Assembly: GCA_944326555.1 (NCBI GenBank)
Contig: CALVEK010000012.1
Span: 1 to 64,000 of the forward strand
Length of the DNA stretch: 64,000 nucleotides
Direction: 5' to 3'
Source of the DNA: Candidatus Gastranaerophilales bacterium
Lineage (GTDB): Bacteria > Cyanobacteriota > Vampirovibrionia > Gastranaerophilales > Gastranaerophilaceae
Part shown: positions 16,727 through 25,783 of the stretch, piece by piece
Layout: each line of letters starts with the position of its first letter
Numbering within the stretch: position 1 is the first letter of the stretch
Made by a program: the position numbers and the translations under genes
The notes under the pieces: generated by a model
The model's input: the letters and a program-made list of their open reading frames with translations, nothing else
What the model was told of the DNA's origin: nothing
The model's database searches: none

Positions 16727-18373
16727 ATGATTAATAAAGTAAGTTTAAACAAACAGGATGTTTACAAAAAAGATGCAATGTCATCTTCATATAATGGTTC
16801 CACCAGACAAACAATGAATGCAAACCCGTCGTTTAAGGGTCCTGTTGAAGTTTTGACAGCAGGATTACAGGCTTGTAACACTAATCCAATGGTGGGCGTT
16901 TCTGTCATAGATTTGGCTACGGCCATTTTGCCTCGTACTTATGTAGATGCAAAAACAAACGGATTTGCCGCAGCAGAAACATTCAGAAGAGAATCATCCG
17001 GTTTAATTGTAAACTGTCTAATCCCAGGGTTCATTGTTCTTGGGGTCGCTAAAGCAATGGAATTTTTAAACGGCTCAAATAAAGGCTTGTCTTCTATGTG
17101 GGCAAACCAAGACAGCTTGATGGAAATGTTCAAACACTACGTAAAATCTGACAAAACAGCAGACGGTTTTGTTGATACACTATTGTCAGATGCGGAAGTT
17201 TTGCATAGCACAGGAGCAAAAGAAGCAAATTCACAGGCTTGGAAAAAGCTAAATGTAAAAGAACTTGAGACAGAAATTTCCGAATACAAAAGAGTAATAA
17301 GAGAAAATATCAAAGATAAAAAAGTTGTAAAAGCAGCCAGAAACGGCTTATACAACAAGATTCTTGAAAAAACAGGCGGTGCCGAACACATAAAAATACA
17401 CGGCAAAATGTACCACGATAATATATCAACTCTACTTAGAGATGGCGTTGATATAGGACAAAAGTTTGTTGAGTTAAAAGATACAAAAGCAGTCAAAGAA
17501 TATATCAGAAAAGCCACAAAATTTGTAAACAAAAAAAGTTTGATAGGTTTGGCTATAGTTATTCCTCTTGCCGCTTCAATGCAATCTATAAACAGATGGA
17601 TTACAAGAAAAACTTCGGGGCAAGAAGGTGCACCTATATACAAGAACTTTGGTAAGGGCAAGCAAAAAGATGAAATGACAGCTGCTCAAAAATCAGCTTT
17701 CTGGACTAAAAAACTTGGTGCAGCAGCATTGATGGTAGGTGTTGCTGTTTTATCAATGATGAAAAAGCCTAGTTTAAAAATGCTTCAATTTACAAAGAAC
17801 ATGCCATCTATGGATCAATGCAGATGGATTGCTACATCAACATTTGCAAGCAGAATGTTAGCATCTGAGGATGAAAATGAGCTTCACGAGGTAACTTGGA
17901 GAGATATCGCAACATTCTCAAGTTTGTATTTCCTTGGTGATTATGTTTCAAAAGGTGTTGCAACTTTGATGCAAAAAATCAACGGTGTGCCATTACTTAA
18001 TTATACAAAAGACAGACCTGACACAAAAAATCCGTTGAAAAATTTTGCATACTGGGTAAAAGATACAAAGCTCAAAAGTTTTGATGAAGCCAATGCAATT
18101 AAAGACGGCATAATAAACGGAAAAGCATACAAAGGCGGAGCAAAAGCAAAAGGACTCAGAGCTATATGCGAAGTCAGCTCATTAGGTTTCTCAATGTTAG
18201 TTCTTGGTATACTTGTTCCATGGTATGTAAGAAAAGAAACAGAACGCAAAGAACAAATGAAAATAAAAGACAGATTAAAAGATTTAATAGCATTCCCATC
18301 ACTCAATTCAAATTTAAATAGCAACAAAAAAACTTTTCAGGCGTTTGGCATGATGATGGAAAAAACAAAATAA
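16727..18373 (+). CDS. membrane protein with NPxFKG motif, paralogue 1
   Basis: A 548-residue protein of unknown function. A polar N-terminus ends in NPSFKG (about residues 28-33). A conserved block with a hydrophobic segment follows (about 55-115, including ILPRTYVD and ESSGLIVN), then a charged helical middle (about 130-270). The C-terminal half has several hydrophobic stretches (about 275-290, 330-346, 395-410, 480-500). It aligns along its whole length with the next gene: ILPRT, RESSG, SMQSINRWITRK and MDQCRWIATSTFASRMLASEDENE all have counterparts. No catalytic motif is seen. It lies 18 bp before its paralogue. No clear Shine-Dalgarno sequence precedes it. Confidence 0.8.
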   Translation: MINKVSLNKQDVYKKDAMSSSYNGSTRQTMNANPSFKGPVEVLTAGLQACNTNPMVGVSVIDLATAILPRTYVDAKTNGFAAAETFRRESSGLIVNCLIPGFIVLGVAKAMEFLNGSNKGLSSMWANQDSLMEMFKHYVKSDKTADGFVDTLLSDAEVLHSTGAKEANSQAWKKLNVKELETEISEYKRVIRENIKDKKVVKAARNGLYNKILEKTGGAEHIKIHGKMYHDNISTLLRDGVDIGQKFVELKDTKAVKEYIRKATKFVNKKSLIGLAIVIPLAASMQSINRWITRKTSGQEGAPIYKNFGKGKQKDEMTAAQKSAFWTKKLGAAALMVGVAVLSMMKKPSLKMLQFTKNMPSMDQCRWIATSTFASRMLASEDENELHEVTWRDIATFSSLYFLGDYVSKGVATLMQKINGVPLLNYTKDRPDTKNPLKNFAYWVKDTKLKSFDEANAIKDGIINGKAYKGGAKAKGLRAICEVSSLGFSMLVLGILVPWYVRKETERKEQMKIKDRLKDLIAFPSLNSNLNSNKKTFQAFGMMMEKTK

Positions 18374-18391
18374 GACATAACAGGTAAAAAT

Positions 18392-20179
18392 ATGATTTCT
18401 CGATTTAACAACATTACACAAGCAAACATTAAAACATTAGATAAAAAACAATTTGACAACAAAAGAAACAATAATCCCAATTTTAAAGGAATTGTTGACG
18501 GACTCGGCACAGCAGCATTAAATTCATTAAACGCAAACCCTGCGGTGGGTGCTTGTTTTGTCGACTTTTTCTCAATGGTATTGCCGAGAACACTTACTGA
18601 CTTTTCAAGAAGCAAAGATGCAGGCCTTGAAACAGGAATCAGAGAATCTTCAGGCACAATAAACCATGCAATGGCAGGTATTGTTGGTTTAGCAGCAGGT
18701 TATGCCGTTTCATCAACATTTAACAAACTTACAGGAACAAAAGTTCACCTGCTTTTTTCTGACAATAAAGCAATAGACCTGTTTGGCAGTTTTATTGCAG
18801 ACAATAAAAAAGATAACACTATAAATTCAAAAGCATACTTTGAAGACATGTTTAAAAACATGAAATTTTTAAACACTACAACTGATGCATATAAAAATGC
18901 ACCCGACGGTCAAAAAAGTGCTTTTAGTTCATTAAAACAAGAAACAATAAGTAAAGCTGCAGAAAAACTTGCTAATGTAACATCAAACGTATATAAAACC
19001 CCTAAAGACGTGATGTCAGAGTTAAAAGAATTGATAATTGGTGAAACAGGAGCAAGCGAAGTTGTTCAACTTAAAAACCCAAAAACAGGTCAGGTAATAG
19101 AAGACACTCTTGAAAACCATATCAATAGAGGTTTTTCATTGAAACAGGCTTTTTCTGACAAAATAAAAAATGACGCCAAAAGATTAGAAAAAGGTCTGAG
19201 TGTTCTAACAGATGCGGAATACCTCGGAAAAATAAAACAATTGAAAAAATACACTGCAGCAGCAGGCTTGGCTGTTCCTGTAATTGTCGGAATGTCTACT
19301 CAACCGATTAACAGATATTTAACAAAGAAACGTACAGGTTCAGATGGATTTGTTGGTGTTGAAGGAAGAGAACCGGATAAATCATTCGGGTTTAAAGTCA
19401 GCAAAACCTTACTTGGTGTAGCGCTCGGATCTTCTATGATTGCAACAATTTTGAAAAATCCAGCAGAATTATACAAACCAAAAACATTTACTAAAGCAAT
19501 TAGAGAAATTGGTTCAGCTCTCCAATACAGAGGTATTATTCCGACAATGAATCAATTTAAATTTATATACGGTATGACCATTATGAGCCGATTATTTGCA
19601 GTAAGAGACAAAAATGAAATGAGAGAATCTACTATCAAAGATACTCTTGGTTTTGCAAACTGGTTAATACTTGGTGGATTTGTATCAAAAATCGCTGCAA
19701 AATTGTTCAATCAAGATACTCTAAACTACGATAGTCAAAGCTACGACAAATCAACACTATGGAAAAAAATTAAAAACAGCTCTATCTTTAAAGGTGTTGA
19801 AAAATCACACGAAGAAATTCTATATCCGGCATTGAACAAACTCGGAATAAGTATAAAAGATGCACAAGGAAACACTCGTTCGTTTAAACAACTGGTCGGT
19901 GAACTTAAGCAATTGAAAAATAATGAAATTGCGGCAAAAGCACTTAAACAATTACGAGTTAAAAATTACCAGCAGCTTATTGGTTACGTATATTCCGGTC
20001 TGGTTTTAGGCTTAGGTATTGCCAAACTTAATATTGCTATTACTAACCGTGTTGAGGGTAAAAACAAGAAACAACACACAAATGATGACAAAATGAAAAT
20101 CAATAATGAGTTCATCAAATCCTCAATACAAAACAGCAACAGCGGCAAAACCTTTGGAGCATTTATTAACCAAATTTAG
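18392..20179 (+). CDS. membrane protein with NPxFKG motif, paralogue 2
   Basis: This 595-residue product is clearly homologous to that of the preceding gene. It has NPNFKG (about residues 29-34), VLPRTLTDFSRSKDAG, RESSGTINHAMAG followed by a membrane-like segment, a long charged helical middle, STQPINRYLTKKRTG, a hydrophobic LLGVALGSSMIATIL and MNQFKFIYGMTIMSRLFAVRDKNE. The middle region is longer than in paralogue 1 and ends in an added Lys-rich helix. Both genes form one operon by tandem duplication. The function is not known to me. The similarity pattern (hydrophobic anchors conserved, middle variable) suggests a structural or complex-forming membrane pair. Confidence 0.82.
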   Translation: MISRFNNITQANIKTLDKKQFDNKRNNNPNFKGIVDGLGTAALNSLNANPAVGACFVDFFSMVLPRTLTDFSRSKDAGLETGIRESSGTINHAMAGIVGLAAGYAVSSTFNKLTGTKVHLLFSDNKAIDLFGSFIADNKKDNTINSKAYFEDMFKNMKFLNTTTDAYKNAPDGQKSAFSSLKQETISKAAEKLANVTSNVYKTPKDVMSELKELIIGETGASEVVQLKNPKTGQVIEDTLENHINRGFSLKQAFSDKIKNDAKRLEKGLSVLTDAEYLGKIKQLKKYTAAAGLAVPVIVGMSTQPINRYLTKKRTGSDGFVGVEGREPDKSFGFKVSKTLLGVALGSSMIATILKNPAELYKPKTFTKAIREIGSALQYRGIIPTMNQFKFIYGMTIMSRLFAVRDKNEMRESTIKDTLGFANWLILGGFVSKIAAKLFNQDTLNYDSQSYDKSTLWKKIKNSSIFKGVEKSHEEILYPALNKLGISIKDAQGNTRSFKQLVGELKQLKNNEIAAKALKQLRVKNYQQLIGYVYSGLVLGLGIAKLNIAITNRVEGKNKKQHTNDDKMKINNEFIKSSIQNSNSGKTFGAFINQI

Positions 20180-20324
20180 TACACTACTGACAAAACCAGT
20201 AAGAGGATTCTAAATCATAATCGAATCAGTTATTTTGAATTAGCTTAATATATTGTAATTATCTTTTGAAAAAAAGTTATATTTTATATATAATTCAATT
20301 GAAAACAAAGAGAAGGTTAGAAAA

Positions 20325-21065
20325 ATGGCAGAAAATAAACTACCGTCAGGAGTTGGAAAAAAGATTGTTCAGGCTTTAAAAAAGCAAGCAGAGATTGAAA
20401 TTCAACCAATACCTGATAAAGTACAAGAGTCAACTCCTCTTGTAAAAAACTTGGTTAAACAAGAAACAGAACCGACTACAGAGGTTTATCAAGCAGGTAT
20501 TACTGATAACGTTAATCTTAATGACAGTTTTTCTGACTTTTCTTTAACAGAAAATAACGAAGAAGAACCGCAATATTCAGATTTTAATGAAACAAATATA
20601 AACGACAACTTTGAAGAACAACTTCAGCCATTAGGCTTTGGGGATAATTTCTCTTCAGGGTTAAATTTTGAAGAAACGGAAATACCAATGTTTGAAGAAA
20701 AAGAAATATTTAACAAGCCTCAAGGAGTACCGGCAGTACCTCCTCAAAAAAATTACGCAATGCCAGCGAATGTTGCTGTATTAAAAAGATTGATAATGCA
20801 GTTACCGCAAGGTGTTACAAAACAAACGGGAGCACAAATCATTCGCCAAACAATGGAAGCTCTTGGCATATCAATGAATAGTGTTCTAAAAGAAGCACAA
20901 CAAGGTCAAGATAGTCTAACAGCTTCAGCAAAGGCTTGCATGAGTACAATAGCTGAATACAAGAACAATATTAAAACTTTGGAAAAGCAAGTACAAGACT
21001 ACAAAAAACAAGCCATTGCATTGAATGATCTTATAAGCCTTTTTGTAATGACAGATAAACATTAA
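20325..21065 (+). CDS. acidic linker/coiled-coil protein, unknown
   Basis: A 246-residue soluble protein. The N-terminal 40 residues are basic and helical. A long, acidic, disordered segment rich in Asp, Asn, Glu and Phe (about 45-140) follows, then a Pro-rich hinge. A compact helical domain (about 150-246) starts AVLKRLIMQLPQGVTKQTGAQIIRQTME and ends in a coiled coil (EYKNNIKTLEKQVQDYKKQ). This layout is seen in bacterial scaffold or polarity proteins, but I recognise no family. AAGG precedes the ATG, and a strong terminator follows. It is monocistronic. Confidence 0.75.
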   Translation: MAENKLPSGVGKKIVQALKKQAEIEIQPIPDKVQESTPLVKNLVKQETEPTTEVYQAGITDNVNLNDSFSDFSLTENNEEEPQYSDFNETNINDNFEEQLQPLGFGDNFSSGLNFEETEIPMFEEKEIFNKPQGVPAVPPQKNYAMPANVAVLKRLIMQLPQGVTKQTGAQIIRQTMEALGISMNSVLKEAQQGQDSLTASAKACMSTIAEYKNNIKTLEKQVQDYKKQAIALNDLISLFVMTDKH

Positions 21066-21081
21066 ATAATGATACTAATAC

Positions 21082-21115
21082 AAAAAGAAACTCCTCAAAG
21101 AGGAGTTTCTTTTTT
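21082..21115 (+). terminator. bidirectional terminator
   Basis: A perfect 15-bp stem (21082-21096 with 21100-21114, AAA loop) has A and T tracts on either side. It ends the gene at 20325-21065 and, in the other direction, the wecG-pilin operon. Confidence 0.9.
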
Positions 21116-21135
21116 GTAAAACTTTTAAATCAGAT

Positions 21136-21783
21136 TTACCAATCAATAGAACCTGTTTCAATAACCCTTGCAGAACAGCCCCAACCTGATGATGCAGTTG
21201 AACAAGTAGCAGAAGACAGCCCCGGGCCACCACCTTCACCATATACAGCCCCATCAGATGTAACATAGAAACCAAATATATCCCTTCCAATAATGTTAGG
21301 ACCTTTTGCACCATTAACATCTACGCCCCAATCAATACAAGCATTTCTTACGTCATCATTTTTAGTTCCGCCAATTGTACAACTACCTGTCAAATTAGCC
21401 TGAATATAAAACAACATTCCGTCAGAATTTATAAAACTAGAGGAAGTACTAAACATATTCGTTGTATCATAAGCACCTCCGTTTAAATATTTTACTGGAT
21501 ATGAAGAAATAATCGTACCGGATGCTGTCATTTTACTTTTATACATCTTCAAAATGTCTTCATAAGAAGACAAGTTCCAAAATCTTATAGCTCCGTTTTC
21601 TCTTTGCAAATCTTTAGTTGCATTAGAAATCGAAGAAAGTGCTTTTTGAGCCAACGCTGCATTAGCTCTTTTGTTTGCAAAATTTTGTACACTCGGAATT
21701 GTCAATGTTGCTATTATCCCAAGAACCATTAATGTAACAAGAGTTTCTGCAAGAGTAAAAGCTGACTTTTTTTTGTTATTCAT
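21136..21783 (-). CDS. type IV pilin-like protein (pseudopilin)
   Basis: A 215-residue prepilin. After a short basic leader (NNKKKSA) comes the processing site A/FTLAE with Phe at +1 and Glu at +5, then a hydrophobic helix to about residue 30, as recognised by prepilin peptidase PilD. The C-terminal globular domain holds four to six cysteines and is Gly/Ser-rich with NSDGMLFYI and a GRDIFGFYVTSDGAVYG segment, the G-type pseudopilin pattern. The ATG at 21783 is favoured by GAGG five bases upstream. It is the last gene of the wecG-ftsEX-HDOD operon. Confidence 0.9.
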   Translation of the reverse strand: MNNKKKSAFTLAETLVTLMVLGIIATLTIPSVQNFANKRANAALAQKALSSISNATKDLQRENGAIRFWNLSSYEDILKMYKSKMTASGTIISSYPVKYLNGGAYDTTNMFSTSSSFINSDGMLFYIQANLTGSCTIGGTKNDDVRNACIDWGVDVNGAKGPNIIGRDIFGFYVTSDGAVYGEGGGPGLSSATCSTASSGWGCSARVIETGSIDW

Positions 21784-21810
21784 ACTCACCTCAATATTGA
21801 TTAAAAAGAA

Positions 21811-22611
21811 CTAGCCATTCAAAGTTGCAAACAAAGCATTACTTTTTTCTATTATTTCATCTCTATACTGCATAATAGTACTTACTTCCAGACCGAGTTG
21901 TTCCTTAACCAATTCTTCGTCAAACACATCAGGTTCATCATGCGAAATTTTATTAGCAATATAAGCTAACGTGCTAACTTGAGGCATAGATGAAGACAAA
22001 GGATCATGATGGTACTTTATACAATTTGCCAACAATACGGAAAGTTTCCATTTTTTAGCAAGCAAAAAGCCCAAATCCGCATGGTTAGTTTCAAAAAGTT
22101 CATTTTCTGCGTCAATAACTTCCATTCCATTTTTAACCATTGTACGAACTTTTTGATAAGTCATAGTATCAGCAATATTTAAAAGAATCTTTCCTATATC
22201 GTGTAAAAATCCTATAGTAAAAGCATCTGCTGCATCCACAGAGCCGATTTTAGCAGCAATATACTCAGCAGCTACACCACATCTAAGAGAGTGTTTCCAC
22301 ATATCTCTGCCCCCTTGAGATGTCAACATCGGCTTCATAGCAACCGCAATGATTATGTTTCTTGTTTGAGTCATCCCAAGCAAGGCTAGAGCCTTATTCA
22401 CAGACGTAATTTCCTGAGCAAAACCATAATAAGCAGAGTTCACCAATTTTAAAACCTGTGAAGTTAACGCTTGGTCATAAGCCATAATATCAGACAATTC
22501 TTTTGTTCCTGAATTGTCATCTTTTATAATTCCCAACGCCTTTACAATAACATTAGGCATTGCCGGAAGTTCTTTAATTTGATCTAATAATTTTGACGAA
22601 TCTATTCCCAT
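21811..22611 (-). CDS. HDOD domain protein
   Basis: This 266-residue protein is formed by one HDOD domain (about residues 10-215): LPAMPNVIVKAL, SDIMAYDQALTSQVLKLVNSAYYG, and a retained HD motif in GFLHDIGKILL with a later KYHHDP. HDOD proteins act as non-catalytic signalling hubs in c-di-GMP, motility and stress circuits, and the retained HD leaves hydrolase activity possible. It lies three bases after ftsX and 27 bp before the pilin gene. The link to the two diguanylate cyclases of this window is an inference. Confidence 0.9.
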   Translation of the reverse strand: MGIDSSKLLDQIKELPAMPNVIVKALGIIKDDNSGTKELSDIMAYDQALTSQVLKLVNSAYYGFAQEITSVNKALALLGMTQTRNIIIAVAMKPMLTSQGGRDMWKHSLRCGVAAEYIAAKIGSVDAADAFTIGFLHDIGKILLNIADTMTYQKVRTMVKNGMEVIDAENELFETNHADLGFLLAKKWKLSVLLANCIKYHHDPLSSSMPQVSTLAYIANKISHDEPDVFDEELVKEQLGLEVSTIMQYRDEIIEKSNALFATLNG

Positions 22612-22614
22612 AAT

Positions 22615-23526
22615 TTACACCTGCAAATGTTTTTTAATCGAAATCATACTACCGCCGGCACCAAATCCGACTGCTATAATAAATAATACCAGTATAACTA
22701 TATTATTGGCAAGAATAGGATTCGGTACTGCAAAAAATTGGTGAACCTTAATCAATAAATTGTTAACACCGTTTAGAGGGAAAAGAGAAATAAATGCACC
22801 TGCAAAACCATAGATAGCACCCTGTAAAATCAAAGGAATTTTAATATACCAGTTGCTAACCCCCATTAGGCGCATAATCTCAATCTCTTCTTTTCTTGAT
22901 TGAATAACAAGCTGTATAGTATTGTTTATTATAGTTATAGTTAAAATTGCAACCAAAACGACAACAATAAGAGTAGTCGAATGAATAACATTGTTAAATA
23001 ACTGCATTTTCTTAGCTATATCTTGAGCATAGTTAAGATCCTCAACACCATTGTATGTTTTTATTTTATTAAATACCACATTGATATTTTCAGGTTTGTC
23101 CACTTTAACATGCAATGTATCCGGAAGAGGGTTCTCCATATCAGCTACATCAAACTCTCTTCTTAAATCCGACCAAGATTTTTCCTTGGGAATTATCTTA
23201 ACCCTGTCAACATGCTCTATCTGTCTTACTTCTTTTGCAACAGCATCAGTATTAGAATCAGACTTTATGTAAACTGAGATTTCTAAAGAATTACCAAGAG
23301 CCTCAACAAAAGCAGGAAGTGAAAGTGTAACTCTAAACAAAGCACCAAAAATGGTTAAAATAGCAGCCATTGTCGTAATTATAGCAAGATTTATCCAGCC
23401 GGTACGTTTTATACCGTACACAGCTTCAAGAGTAATTCTATATATAATACGAAGTTCTTTGAGCCAATCTTTAGGTATATGGGCTTTCACTTTCTTTTTT
23501 ATAATATTTTTTGTTGTATCACTCAT
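22615..23526 (-). CDS. ftsX: cell division protein FtsX
   Basis: FtsX is the permease-like partner of FtsE and regulates peptidoglycan hydrolases at division. The 303-residue protein has a basic cytosolic N-terminus, the first membrane helix (about residues 45-65), an extracytoplasmic domain (about 75-170, with VKIIPKEKSW and NPLPDTLHVKV) and three C-terminal helices in the FtsX/MacB arrangement, including EEIEIMRLMGVSNWYI. It lies 31 bp after ftsE and three bases before the HDOD gene. Confidence 0.95.
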   Translation of the reverse strand: MSDTTKNIIKKKVKAHIPKDWLKELRIIYRITLEAVYGIKRTGWINLAIITTMAAILTIFGALFRVTLSLPAFVEALGNSLEISVYIKSDSNTDAVAKEVRQIEHVDRVKIIPKEKSWSDLRREFDVADMENPLPDTLHVKVDKPENINVVFNKIKTYNGVEDLNYAQDIAKKMQLFNNVIHSTTLIVVVLVAILTITIINNTIQLVIQSRKEEIEIMRLMGVSNWYIKIPLILQGAIYGFAGAFISLFPLNGVNNLLIKVHQFFAVPNPILANNIVILVLFIIAVGFGAGGSMISIKKHLQV

Positions 23527-23557
23527 ATTATTTACTCATATCTCAAACTTAAATTAA

Positions 23558-24232
23558 TTACTCGTATGTACCAGCCTGAACGTCTCTAATAATTTGTCCG
23601 GCTTCAAGAGTGAGAACTCTCTTTCTAAAATAGTCAACCATTGTGTGATCGTGTGTTGATACAAGAACGGTTATACCCTTTTGATTAATTTGATCCAATA
23701 TCTGCATAATCTCCATGGAGTTCTTAGGATCAAGATTTCCGGTAGGTTCGTCTGCAATAAGAAGCGGCGGACCATTAACAATAGCTCGTGCAATAGAAAC
23801 TCTTTGCTGTTCACCCCCTGAAAGTTCAGATGGTTTAGCTTTCATTTTATTCACAAGACCAACAACTTTTAATGCTCCTGTAACTCTTGCCTCTATCTCT
23901 TTTGAGCTCATACCGAGAGTCCTTATTACATAGGCACAATTATCATATACACTCATGTTCTGAAGCAATTTATAATCCTGAAAAACAATACCCATACATC
24001 TTCTAAGATTTGGTACATTTTCAGAAGGCAAATTGGCAATATTAACATTACCAATCATAACACTTCCCGTTGTAGGGGTTTCTTCCTTATACAAAAGTTT
24101 CATAAGCGTTGACTTACCTGCACCTGACGAACCTGTAATAAAGACAAATTCCCCCGACATAATATCAAGATTGATATTCTTTAATGCAAAATTATTTTTA
24201 TATTTTTTAGTTACGCCTCTAAGTTGTATCAT
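23558..24232 (-). CDS. ftsE: cell division ATP-binding protein FtsE
   Basis: A 224-residue ABC ATPase with Walker [11 protein letters not shown]-loop FQDYKLL, signature LSGGEQQRV, Walker [10 protein letters not shown] and the switch histidine in VSTHDH. The FQDYKLL segment and adjacency to ftsX identify it as FtsE. The ATG at 24232 is chosen; a TTG four codons upstream overlaps the end of wecG. The gap to wecG is four bases, so the genes are one transcript. Confidence 0.96.
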   Translation of the reverse strand: MIQLRGVTKKYKNNFALKNINLDIMSGEFVFITGSSGAGKSTLMKLLYKEETPTTGSVMIGNVNIANLPSENVPNLRRCMGIVFQDYKLLQNMSVYDNCAYVIRTLGMSSKEIEARVTGALKVVGLVNKMKAKPSELSGGEQQRVSIARAIVNGPPLLIADEPTGNLDPKNSMEIMQILDQINQKGITVLVSTHDHTMVDYFRKRVLTLEAGQIIRDVQAGTYE

Positions 24233-24236
24233 ACTT

Positions 24237-24989
24237 TTAACCAAGTTTCTCGTGTAATGATTCCATTATAACCCGAACCAAGAACAATGGCAAAGCAGGA
24301 AATATCCTTTTGAATCTTGCCGGTTCTTTGATTGTACGATAAAGCCATTCAAACCCCATTTTCTGCCAAACCAAAGGAGCCCGCTTAACCATACCGGACC
24401 ACACATCAAAACTGCCGCCAACACCAATAAAAATAGTTTCAGGCATTTCTTTTTTTAATTTTGAAATCAAAAATTCTTGCTTGGGCGCACCCAAAGCGAC
24501 AAACAAAACTCTTGGAGATATTGCTTTAATTTCTTGTAAGATAATGCTTTCCTCTTCGGAAGAGAAATATCCGTTTCTTATGTATGTTATGTTTAGATTT
24601 GAAAACTCTGCACGAAGATTTTGAGCAGCTTTTTGAACAACCTCTTCTTTTGCGCCCAAAAAACCAACAGAATAACCATCCAATTCACACAAAGAAATGA
24701 GTTTTTTGGAAAATTCAATCCCCGGAATATTCTCTTGATTGACTCCTTTTATTTTCAAAGCAATTTTCACCCCAACACCATCAGGGATAATCAAATCTGC
24801 CCCATTGAGGATTCTGGCAAAATCGTTATCCTTTTTACCGAGAGTAATCATCTCGGGATTAATCGTAACTATCTGCATCCCCTTGTTTTCTTTCAAATGG
24901 CTGTGCACATATTGCAGGGCGTCATCAAAACTAAATAAATCGACATCAAAACCTAAAACAGGTTCTTTTTTTCTCTGTAAACATTCCAT
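24237..24989 (-). CDS. WecG/TagA/CpsF family glycosyltransferase
   Basis: A 250-residue GT26 enzyme, which transfers N-acetylmannosamine(uronic acid) or a similar sugar onto a lipid-linked GlcNAc in teichoic acid, ECA-type or capsule glycans. Motifs: TINPEMI, PDGVGVKIALK, IPGIEFSKKL, FVALGAPKQEFLI, GVGGSFDVWSGMVKRAP and EWLYRTIKEPARFKR. With the UDP-GlcNAc 2-epimerase at 44718 this fits a ManNAc-containing glycan. Two in-frame ATGs exist (24995 and 24989); neither has a ribosome site, and promoter spacing favours 24989. First gene of the operon. Confidence 0.9.
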   Translation of the reverse strand: MECLQRKKEPVLGFDVDLFSFDDALQYVHSHLKENKGMQIVTINPEMITLGKKDNDFARILNGADLIIPDGVGVKIALKIKGVNQENIPGIEFSKKLISLCELDGYSVGFLGAKEEVVQKAAQNLRAEFSNLNITYIRNGYFSSEEESIILQEIKAISPRVLFVALGAPKQEFLISKLKKEMPETIFIGVGGSFDVWSGMVKRAPLVWQKMGFEWLYRTIKEPARFKRIFPALPLFLVRVIMESLHEKLG

Positions 24990-25026
24990 AATCATTTATT
25001 TTATATAAAGATTAAAATAGTTGCAA
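24990..25026 (-). promoter_or_regulatory. candidate leaderless promoter for wecG operon
   Basis: On the minus strand TTGCAA (25021-25026) and TAAAAT (24998-25003) are separated by 17 bp. The second ATG of the gene (24989) lies eight bases past the -10 box and has no Shine-Dalgarno sequence. Confidence 0.45.
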
Positions 25027-25100
25027 ATTTATTTCTTTTAAAAACTTTTTTTTATGTCTATAATAGGTATCAACAGACTACATAAGAAAAGGAATAAGAT

Positions 25101-25775
25101 ATGCAAGCAAGAAGAGCTGCAAGAGAATTAGCATTAATATTATTCTCTCAATTTGATAAAAAAATCACAAAATACAACCAAACTGAATTTGAAGACATAA
25201 TTTTAAAATCAGTAAGAACATTAACAAACAACTCCATAGATGAATTAAAAACATCAGTTGGCGCAATCAATGCAATGAAGGAATACGTTGATAATTATGA
25301 GGCAGACAGTCCTGTAAACTTGCAAAGACCTATTCAATCAAACAATATTCCGGTAGCATTGCCTATGACTTCTGACTTAAGCGGAAGACTTGATGAGCTT
25401 CTCGGGATTTGTGAAAAAGTTGTTTTGGCATTGGAAATTGCAGAAATGTCAGCACTTGAACATACAGGTGATGTAAAAAACTATGTATTGCAAATTGCGA
25501 ATACATATAAAGAAAATGCAGAAGAAGTTGACTCTTTCATCAAAAAATTTGCTCACGGTTGGGATATAGACCGCCTTGTAAAAATCGACAAGGATATCTT
25601 AAGAATTGCAATTACAGAACTTTTATACATTGAAGGAGTCCCGGTTAAAGTCGTTATAGACGAAGCATTGGAATTGGCAAAGAAATACTCAACAGAAGAT
25701 TCTTCTTCATTCATCAACGGTATTTTAGGTAAAGTTGTTGATGAGAAAAAAGCAAGAGATAAAGAAAAAGCATAA
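25101..25775 (+). CDS. nusB: transcription antitermination protein NusB
   Basis: NusB binds boxA RNA with S10 and supports rRNA antitermination. The 224-residue protein is much longer than E. coli NusB (139) but matches the cyanobacterial form, which begins MQxRRxARELAL and has an inserted helical segment (here about residues 35-130). The C-terminal part holds DRLVKIDKDILRIAITELLY, VPVKVVIDEALELAKKYSTEDSSSFINGILG. AAGGA precedes the ATG. It lies nine bases before ftsY, the order also found in photosynthetic cyanobacteria. Confidence 0.94.
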   Translation: MQARRAARELALILFSQFDKKITKYNQTEFEDIILKSVRTLTNNSIDELKTSVGAINAMKEYVDNYEADSPVNLQRPIQSNNIPVALPMTSDLSGRLDELLGICEKVVLALEIAEMSALEHTGDVKNYVLQIANTYKENAEEVDSFIKKFAHGWDIDRLVKIDKDILRIAITELLYIEGVPVKVVIDEALELAKKYSTEDSSSFINGILGKVVDEKKARDKEKA

Positions 25776-25783
25776 TCTAAAAC

